From: Lachnospiraceae bacterium
Lineage (GTDB): Bacteria > Bacillota > Clostridia > Lachnospirales > Lachnospiraceae
Assembly: GCA_021205225.1 (NCBI GenBank)
Contig: JAJPXX010000232.1
Location: 1 to 33,006, forward strand
Direction of reading: 5' to 3'
Length of the DNA stretch: 33,006 nucleotides
Position numbers and translations under genes: made by a program. The notes under the pieces are model-generated. The model saw nothing but the letters and a program-made list of their open reading frames with translations. It was not told the DNA's origin and searched no databases. Shown here in pieces: positions 1 through 6,275 of the stretch. The stretch's first letter is position 1; each line of letters starts with the position of its first letter.

Positions 1-1
1 T

Positions 2-53
2 CACATCAAAGGAGCTTATGCTTACATCAAATAACTTCGTGAAACAACCCTGA
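2..53 (+). repeat. 52-bp repeat, left copy (inverted partner at 32955-33006)
   Basis: These 52 bases are the exact reverse complement of the last 52 bases of the window. Inside, ACATCAAA occurs at 3-10 and 24-31, a 21-bp period. One frame reads HIKGAYAYIK and a stop at 32-34. Another gives a ribosome-binding-like AAAGGAG (8-14) and an 11-codon ORF from ATG 18 to TGA 53 (MLTSNNFVKQP). After base 53 the two copies differ for 19 bp and then share GACTTTCCTGT at the same offset (73-83 here). The identity is seen directly; whether it is an operator or the end of a mobile element is open. Confidence 0.9.
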
Positions 54-70
54 TAAGTAGCAACGGAGCA

Positions 71-99
71 TTGACTTTCCTGTAGCTTTAAGATAAAAT
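71..99 (+). promoter_or_regulatory. Sigma-A-type promoter of the ATPase-GH115 operon
   Basis: TTGACT (71-76), a 17-bp spacer and TAAAAT (94-99) form a good vegetative promoter, with transcription expected to start near 106, about 34 bases before the first start codon. It lies 18 bp downstream of the 52-bp repeat. Confidence 0.7.
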
Positions 100-139
100 A
101 AAAATCAATCACCGATTTTCATAAATATAAGGAGGCATT

Positions 140-1366
140 ATGGAATATATTACAAGAGAGCTTGAGAGAAAATTCTTAAAACTGAATGATTTTTTTAAAG
201 TTATCCTTATCACCGGCGCCCGCCAGGTTGGAAAGACCACTATGCTTAAGCATCTGTCAGAGGGCAGCGAACGCACCTATGTGACCATGGACAATATGAT
301 AGCTCGAGAATTGGCACAGACAGATCCTGTTTTGTTTTTTCAGACCTACAAGCCGCCGATTTTAATTGACGAGGTGCAAAAGGCTCCGGAGCTGTTTGAA
401 CAGATCAAGGTTATCTGTGACGAAAGCGAGGAAACGGGATTGATTTGGCTGACCGGTTCTCAGCAATATGGGATGATGAAAAAAGTCCGTGAGACACTGG
501 CAGGCAGAATCGGGATTCTGGAGTTGTACAGTTTGTCTGCCCGGGAAAAGGCCGGGATTGTCTTTGAAAAGGAACTGGATTTTTCCCTGTCTGCGCTGCA
601 GGAAAGACAGAAAAAAATGCCAAAAAACGATGTGATTGCTGTGTTCAGGCACATTTGGGAGGGTGGTATGCCGCAGATTCAGGGGGCGGATGATGAACTG
701 ATGCAAGAGTATTTTAATTCCTACGTGGACACATACCTGATGCGTGATGTGACAGAAGCCGGAGGGATTACAGATGCTGTGAAATTTCGCAAATTCCTTG
801 TTGGCTGCGCCTCTCTGGTTGCGGAACAGGTAAATTATGCGACTCTTGCGGAGTCTGCTGATATTGCTCCTTCCACTGCAAAGGAGTGGCTGGGAGTGCT
901 TGTGGGGCTCCATATCATCTATCTGCTTGCCCCTTATTCCAACAATGAATTGAAACGGCTGAGCAAAACCCCGAAGTTATACTTCTGTGACACAGGCCTG
1001 TGTGCCTGGCTTTCCATGTGGCTGACGCCGGATACGCTGCGAAACGGCGCTGCCAGCGGTCACTATTATGAAAACTATGTGGTGATGGAGCTGGTAAAAA
1101 ACTATGCCTACGCAAAATCCAAGGTGAATATCACATATTTTCGTGATTCAAACGCAAAAGAAATTGACCTGTTTGTCGAGGAAAACAATGTAATTCACCC
1201 CTTGGAAATCAAGAAAAGCGCCAACCCGGATCGACGAGAGGTAAAGAAATACAGTGTGATCGACAAGGCTTCCCTGAATAGAGGGAAGGGCGGCATTATA
1301 TGTATGTGTGAAGAACCGATTCCAATTGATGCTGATAACTGTTTTATTCCCAGCAATTTGATTTAA
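140..1366 (+). CDS. AAA family ATPase with DUF4143 C-terminal domain
   Basis: A 408-residue P-loop ATPase of the AAA_14/DUF4143 type. The Walker A motif GARQVGKT is at residues 26-33, and a Walker B-like ILIDEVQ follows near residues 74-80. The family's conserved YFNSYVDTYLMRDV segment is in the middle, and the C-terminal DUF4143 part carries the nuclease-like EIDLFVEENN...PLEIKKS pattern. The start is set by AAGGAGG at 129-135. No signal peptide or membrane segment is seen, so it should be cytosolic. Such ATPases are common accessory genes in gut Firmicutes and archaea; their substrates are unknown. It appears cotranscribed with the GH115 gene, whose ribosome binding site overlaps this stop codon. 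The family is assigned with confidence, the job is not. Confidence 0.93.
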   Translation: MEYITRELERKFLKLNDFFKVILITGARQVGKTTMLKHLSEGSERTYVTMDNMIARELAQTDPVLFFQTYKPPILIDEVQKAPELFEQIKVICDESEETGLIWLTGSQQYGMMKKVRETLAGRIGILELYSLSAREKAGIVFEKELDFSLSALQERQKKMPKNDVIAVFRHIWEGGMPQIQGADDELMQEYFNSYVDTYLMRDVTEAGGITDAVKFRKFLVGCASLVAEQVNYATLAESADIAPSTAKEWLGVLVGLHIIYLLAPYSNNELKRLSKTPKLYFCDTGLCAWLSMWLTPDTLRNGAASGHYYENYVVMELVKNYAYAKSKVNITYFRDSNAKEIDLFVEENNVIHPLEIKKSANPDRREVKKYSVIDKASLNRGKGGIICMCEEPIPIDADNCFIPSNLI

Positions 1367-1382
1367 AGGAGCAGCCGCATTT

Positions 1383-4300
1383 ATGAAAGAGTTTATTATA
1401 AATCAAAAGGAAGAAGTAAGGGTATTTTTATCTTCGAAAGAGGACATCGCGGTCCGGCTGGCTGCTGAGAATTTGTGCGTGGATTTGGAACGTGTGTGCG
1501 GTGCGCGCGCAAAGCTTTTGACTGCAAAAAATGACGGATCTGCGGAATACGAAAGTTCCGTGAAGTACGAGAAAGCTGTGAATGATTATGATATCGCGAA
1601 GAACACAGAGACTGCTGTGGATGACGTTGACCTGAGGAACGAAAATGCTCCGTATTCCGGGGATACAGTGAGGATTGTGATTGGCACTTTGGGAATCACG
1701 GAGCTTCCGAATCACGCTGACGTGACCGGTAAAAAAGGAACCGGAATCTGGGAGGCATTTTCTTTGCTGGTGGCGGATGGAGTGCTGTATATCGCCGGGG
1801 CGGACCGGCGGGGAACGATTTATGGCATTTACGAATTCTGTGAGATGATTGGCATATCCCCCTGGCACTGGTTTGCGGACGTGCCGGTGAAGAAAAAGGA
1901 ACGCATTTGCCTGGAAAGCGGATTTCATAAGAAGGATGCTCCCTCTGTACAGTATCGGGGTATTTTTATCAATGATGAGGAGGAGCTGGAAGCCTGGTCC
2001 CAGGCTTATATGAAAGAAACGACCATCGGCCCGAAAACCTATGCCCGTGTCTTTGAATTGCTGCTGCGCCTGAAAGCAAATTATATCTGGCCCGCAATGC
2101 ACGTCAATGCCTTTAATATGGATCCGGAAAATGGCCGGCTTGCGAATGAGATGGGAATTGTAGTGGGAACTTCTCACTGCGATATGCTCCTTCGGAGCAA
2201 TCAGAATGAGTGGACGCCCTGGTGTAGGGAAAATGATGCTCTGGACGTCTCTTATGATTATTCGATTGAGGGAAGAAACCGGGAGATGATTCAGCGCTAC
2301 TGGAGAGGGAGCGTCGAGCAGAACCTGGGTTATGAGGTGAGCTATACCGTGGGGATGCGCGGCATCCATGACAGCGGCTTTGTCGCGGAAAAGATCGACA
2401 GCAGAAATGACCTTTCAGAGGAAGAGAAGAGGAAGCAAAAGGTCGCCCTGCTGGAGAAGGTAATTACGGATCAGCGTGAAATCCTGGAAGAAGTTACAGG
2501 AAATGCACATACTTTCCAGACCTTCGTACCTTACAAAGAGGTTTTGTCCTTGTATGACGCGGGGCTTTCCGTGCCGGAGGATATCACTCTGATCTGGGCA
2601 AATGATAATTTCGGCTATATGCGCCGCTATCCGAATGAGAAGGAACAGATGCGCGCCGGAGGACACGGCCTGTACTATCACGCTTCCTATTGGGCGCATC
2701 CGGGTATGAGCTACCTGTTTTTTAATTCCATGCCGCTCGCACATGTGAAAAATGAGCTGCGAAAATCGTATGAAAACGGGATTCGAAAGCTCTGGGTATT
2801 GAACGCCGGAGCCATCAAGCCGCTGGAGCAGGATATTACCTTTTTCTTGCGCTATGCTTGGGAAATCGGGAGAGAAGAACCGACGACGGGGGATGTCTGC
2901 GCCTTTACAGAGGGCTGGATCGATCAGAATTTTACAGGCCGTCATGGAAAAGAAGCAGCGGCAATCTACCGCGATTTTACGCAGATTACCAATGTGCGGA
3001 AGGTCGAACACATGAAAGCGAACGTCTTTTCCCAGACTGCGTACGGGAATGAAGCGGCACGCCGCATGCTCCGGTACGAGGAGCTTTTCGAGCGTACAGT
3101 GAAGATTCACCAGTCGCTCCCCGATGCGGAGAGAGATGCGTTTTTGCAGCTGTTTGCTTTGAAAATCTATGCCGGATATTTGATTAATGTTTCTTTCTAT
3201 TATGCGGACAGAAGCGCTTTGATGTACAGTCAGGGACGAATGGTTGACGCGGACACCTGTACAGCACTTTCCAGGGAAGCAGATGACCGGAAGCGGGATC
3301 TGCTGTATTACTATAATAAGGAAATGTGCGGCGGAAAATGGGACAGAATCCTGACTCCGGAGGAATTCCGACCGCCCTGTACGGCCCTTTATCCGGCGTG
3401 TAAGCCGGCGCTGGTGATTCAGAAAGAAGATGTGCTGTGCCAGGAACATGGTCAGCAGGAGACAGAATGTCTGGAAGAGGACAATCGGAGAGCAGGCTTT
3501 CAGGCAGCGAGCAATCTGAAAATTAATCGCCAGGAGGACGAAATACAGGAAAAACAATATGCTGCAATCTGGCATGCGGAAAATGGTTATACAGAAGGCG
3601 AGGGCTGCATTTCGATTCTCGCGGATCATTTTACAGGAAACGAAGGCTGGCACAAAATTGATTACCTGGGAAGGTATGAAGGCAGCCTCATGGAAGCGGA
3701 GGAGGGCGCTCTGCTGGAATATGAACTGTACTTTATCTCTGAAGGGGAATTTCTTCTGGAACTCTATCGTTTTCCATCCCTGAACTCCACGGGAAGGATT
3801 CGTCTGGAAGTGCTCCTTGATGGCAAGAGCGCGGGCATTCTGGAGTCTCCGTCAGCGGATGAGTGGCGCGGAAGCTGGCGGGAGAACGTGATGAACAATG
3901 TCGAGAAGCTGTATCTGCGGCTGCCATATATCGCGGCCGGCAGACATATACTGCGGATACGGGCGCTGGATCGGTATGTGTCTTTCTCAAAAATCGTGAT
4001 TTATACGCAGGGGTATACGGCTTCCAACCTTGGCCCAGAGGAGAACTATCACGCACAATACAACAGAGATCCTGGGTATGGCCCGTATGAATTTTCCTTT
4101 GACACGGCTACTGTGTCAGAATTATTTCAGAATCTCTTTAAAGGTGTGAAAGCGGAACTACCGGATGTCATCTATGCCGGGAAAAATTTCTGGGCGAGCA
4201 ACCGCCTGTTTCTGAAAAATGTGGTACGTCGGCAGACTGCATTGGGAGAAAAGAAATACAGTTGTGAGGTGGATGGCACCAAAAATGTATTTTCCAAAAT

Positions 4301-4832
4301 GAAGCGAGGAATCTTTGCAGAAAGAAACGGTGAGATACGAATTGATTGTGAGTGCGCTCTTCTGGATTCCAAAGATGCGTATCGGACAGCAGATTTATCG
4401 GGAATCGCCTGGGAACATGTACAGTCAGAGACAGCTGGAAGAACAGGGCTGGCGATGCACATTGCCGCAGAGGGGCTTTCCTGGGAAGATTTCCTGCAGG
4501 CGCCTTCTCTCAACTACCGCATGCGGGCGGAGGGAGGAAGCTATCAGATCTGGATGCTGTTGAAATACGATGATGAGTTCTCAGCCAGAGTGGCTATTGG
4601 TATAGATGGGAAGGTGATACCGCAGGAAAAGATGTACGGCAGCGGCAGGCTGTTTAATTACGGGACAAAGCAGAATTGGGTGTGGATGCTCCTCGCGGAT
4701 GCGGAGCTGACTCCGGGAGAACATATGCTTGAAGTATATGCGGTCGCGTCAGGGATACGCGTGGATCGGATCTTTCTTACCAGAGAGGAAAGCATTCCGC
4801 CGATTGATGTGGAGTGGAGAGAAGACGGCTAA
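1383..4832 (+). CDS. Glycoside hydrolase family 115 (xylan alpha-1,2-glucuronidase type)
   Basis: A 1149-residue GH115 protein. Known members remove (4-O-methyl-)glucuronic acid from xylan or from xylo-oligosaccharides. An N-terminal GH67-like alpha/beta domain (about 1-185) precedes a barrel opening with YRGIFINDE (about 191-199), RLKANYIWPAMHVNAF (about 228-243) and MGIVVGTSHCDM, all family hallmarks. A helical domain follows, then a charged linker near 680-735 and a beta-sandwich starting about 735 (AIWHAENG...). A further beta-rich module of about 230 residues near the end (IWMLLKYDDEFSARVAIG...) makes it longer than typical members. No signal peptide is visible, so it probably acts inside the cell on imported oligosaccharides. 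AAAGGAG at 1365-1371 overlaps the upstream stop codon, suggesting translational coupling. No transporter or other xylan gene lies nearby in the window. Confidence 0.93.
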   Translation: MKEFIINQKEEVRVFLSSKEDIAVRLAAENLCVDLERVCGARAKLLTAKNDGSAEYESSVKYEKAVNDYDIAKNTETAVDDVDLRNENAPYSGDTVRIVIGTLGITELPNHADVTGKKGTGIWEAFSLLVADGVLYIAGADRRGTIYGIYEFCEMIGISPWHWFADVPVKKKERICLESGFHKKDAPSVQYRGIFINDEEELEAWSQAYMKETTIGPKTYARVFELLLRLKANYIWPAMHVNAFNMDPENGRLANEMGIVVGTSHCDMLLRSNQNEWTPWCRENDALDVSYDYSIEGRNREMIQRYWRGSVEQNLGYEVSYTVGMRGIHDSGFVAEKIDSRNDLSEEEKRKQKVALLEKVITDQREILEEVTGNAHTFQTFVPYKEVLSLYDAGLSVPEDITLIWANDNFGYMRRYPNEKEQMRAGGHGLYYHASYWAHPGMSYLFFNSMPLAHVKNELRKSYENGIRKLWVLNAGAIKPLEQDITFFLRYAWEIGREEPTTGDVCAFTEGWIDQNFTGRHGKEAAAIYRDFTQITNVRKVEHMKANVFSQTAYGNEAARRMLRYEELFERTVKIHQSLPDAERDAFLQLFALKIYAGYLINVSFYYADRSALMYSQGRMVDADTCTALSREADDRKRDLLYYYNKEMCGGKWDRILTPEEFRPPCTALYPACKPALVIQKEDVLCQEHGQQETECLEEDNRRAGFQAASNLKINRQEDEIQEKQYAAIWHAENGYTEGEGCISILADHFTGNEGWHKIDYLGRYEGSLMEAEEGALLEYELYFISEGEFLLELYRFPSLNSTGRIRLEVLLDGKSAGILESPSADEWRGSWRENVMNNVEKLYLRLPYIAAGRHILRIRALDRYVSFSKIVIYTQGYTASNLGPEENYHAQYNRDPGYGPYEFSFDTATVSELFQNLFKGVKAELPDVIYAGKNFWASNRLFLKNVVRRQTALGEKKYSCEVDGTKNVFSKMKRGIFAERNGEIRIDCECALLDSKDAYRTADLSGIAWEHVQSETAGRTGLAMHIAAEGLSWEDFLQAPSLNYRMRAEGGSYQIWMLLKYDDEFSARVAIGIDGKVIPQEKMYGSGRLFNYGTKQNWVWMLLADAELTPGEHMLEVYAVASGIRVDRIFLTREESIPPIDVEWREDG

Positions 4833-5889
4833 ATCCGAATTTTTGCATATCCTCCGGCAGCGGGGCGGTGAATTCCAGGCGTTTCCCAGTCATTGGATGG
4901 GGAAATGCTAAGCGGTATGCATGGAGCGCCTGCCGGGAAATACCGGTGAGTTCCATGGGCACGGTGACAGAGGGAATCTGCGTGGAAATCGATGTGGTTC
5001 CCTCGTTCTTTGGTGATTCCTGAATCTGCAGCTGCGCAGCAGGAAAGGTACAGGTGGCGGCTGCCCTGCAGGCCGGATGATACAGGTAATCTCCGGCAAG
5101 CGGATACCCCAGGTATGCCATATGGACACGAATCTGATGGGTACGGCCTGTCTCCAGAAGGAGGGAGAGGAGGCTGTATCCATTTTTGGTCTCAAGGACA
5201 CGGTAGTGTGTGACGGCTCGTTCCCCGTGTTCGAAATCGATACAGCGTTCAATGGACCGTTCCGGCGCCGCCACTGGATGGAATGCATGCAAAGACAGAG
5301 CGTTCTCTTTGCGTGCAAGCGGCGCGCAAATGGTACCGTCTGCCGGTGTGACAGCGCCGCAGGCGATCGCAAGGTACTCCCGCTCCATTACCGGACGCGA
5401 TCCGTCTCCCTTCGATTTCACCATGGAACCAAGGACGCTTGCGCTGACGGGATGCTTTGCAATCACAGTCAGGCCGGAGGTATCCCGGTCAAGCCGATTG
5501 GTGCAACGAAAGACAAAGCGGCCGCTGTTTCTGTAGTAGTACATCACAGCGTTTGCCAGCGAATAATAGAAATTGTCCCTGGAGGGATGCATGGGAAGAC
5601 CGGCGGGTTTGTTTACAACCAGGATATCCTCATCTTCGTAGACAATGGAGAGGGGGATGGCTGCAGCCGGAATGTTCTCTGAACAGGAATCCTCGAGGAT
5701 ACGCACTTCCAGAATGTCCCCGCAGGAGAGCGTTTGTTTCAAAGGGCAGGCCTGGCCGTTTCGCCAGGTGGCACCTTCTTTTTTTAACTGTGCCAGGTTT
5801 TGCCTGGAATAAAATCTGTGCCGGAGAAACTGCTCTACGCGGATTCCGGCATCTTCTTTTTGAATCTGGTAACGGATTGTTCTGTCCAT
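4777..5889 (-). CDS. RluA/RluD family 23S rRNA pseudouridine synthase
   Basis: A 370-residue pseudouridine synthase. An S4-like N-terminal region (GIRVEQFLRHRFYSRQNLAQL, about 16-36) is followed by the catalytic domain with YEDEDILVVNKPAGLPMHPS and the signature NRLDRDTSG, with Asp134 as the expected catalytic residue; RTHQIRVHMAYLGYPLAGD is also typical. The family converts specific uridines in large-subunit rRNA; which position is modified here cannot be told. I chose ATG 5889 (MDRTIRY) although its ribosome binding site is weak; an in-frame GTG at 5946 would add 19 residues without a better site. Its last 56 bases overlap the 3' end of the convergent GH115 gene. Confidence 0.92.
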   Translation of the reverse strand: MDRTIRYQIQKEDAGIRVEQFLRHRFYSRQNLAQLKKEGATWRNGQACPLKQTLSCGDILEVRILEDSCSENIPAAAIPLSIVYEDEDILVVNKPAGLPMHPSRDNFYYSLANAVMYYYRNSGRFVFRCTNRLDRDTSGLTVIAKHPVSASVLGSMVKSKGDGSRPVMEREYLAIACGAVTPADGTICAPLARKENALSLHAFHPVAAPERSIERCIDFEHGERAVTHYRVLETKNGYSLLSLLLETGRTHQIRVHMAYLGYPLAGDYLYHPACRAAATCTFPAAQLQIQESPKNEGTTSISTQIPSVTVPMELTGISRQALHAYRLAFPHPMTGKRLEFTAPLPEDMQKFGFSRLLSTPHQSAECFPLW

Positions 5890-6077
5890 TTTAGCCTCGG
5901 TATTGCAAAAGGATTGTACGGTTAAGAACCGAAAAGGATGATACACGGTAATCGTCTTTCAGAACAGGATAACGCATTTAAAAGAAAAATACCACAGTTT
6001 TTTTGCGGAGAAGAATGTATTCCGCCGATTGATGTGTAATGGAAATGAATTGGCTATGCAGAAAGGATAACAATAAC
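5890..6077. other. Divergent intergenic space between rluA-like gene and leuS promoter
   Basis: An AT-rich spacer between two divergently transcribed genes. I see no ORF, tRNA or strong hairpin. The upstream control of the pseudouridine synthase gene must lie here, but no convincing -35/-10 pair is visible for it. Confidence 0.5.
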
Positions 6078-6107
6078 TTGACAAAAACCGCTGTTCGGGC
6101 ATAGAAT
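6078..6107 (+). promoter_or_regulatory. leuS promoter
   Basis: A perfect TTGACA (6078-6083), an 18-bp spacer and TAGAAT (6102-6107) predict transcription from about 6114. This is 160 bases upstream of the leuS start, because a hairpin-rich element intervenes. Confidence 0.7.
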
Positions 6108-6112
6108 AACGG

Positions 6113-6263
6113 GGAATTAGGCGCGCTGTAGGCGCGGCCTGCGGGAGAGCCGTGCATTCGAAATTGCGCTAAGCGCAATGGCGCGGCCTGCGACAGTGTT
6201 CTCGATTTGCTTCGCAAATCGGAACATATCCCGCATAAAAACCAATGCGGGACAGGAATTAGG
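6113..6263. repeat. MITE-like hairpin-rich element flanked by 9-bp direct repeats
   Basis: GGAATTAGG occurs at 6113-6121 and again at 6255-6263, bracketing 133 GC-rich bases. Inside are two copies of GGCGCGGCCTGCG (6131-6143 and 6180-6192) and three clear stem-loops. These are ATTGCGC/GCGCAAT (6163-6179), a 12-bp stem with one bulged T around a TTC loop (6198-6225), and CCCGCAT/ATGCGGG (6230-6251). The direct repeat looks like a target-site duplication. Removing the element would leave a promoter-to-RBS distance normal for a short leader. No open reading frame and no terminal inverted repeats are seen. Confidence 0.6.
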
Positions 6264-6275
6264 AGGAGTGAAAAA

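Noticed and set aside
1428..3653. Two long minus-strand open frames (313 and 412 codons) opposite the GH115 gene
   Set aside because: Their translations are low-quality (many His, Arg, Cys, no domain), and the plus strand carries a full conserved enzyme.
6108..6275. T-box riboswitch in front of leuS
   Set aside because: No AGGGTGG-type T-box sequence or terminator/antiterminator pair; the structure is explained by the hairpin-rich inserted element.
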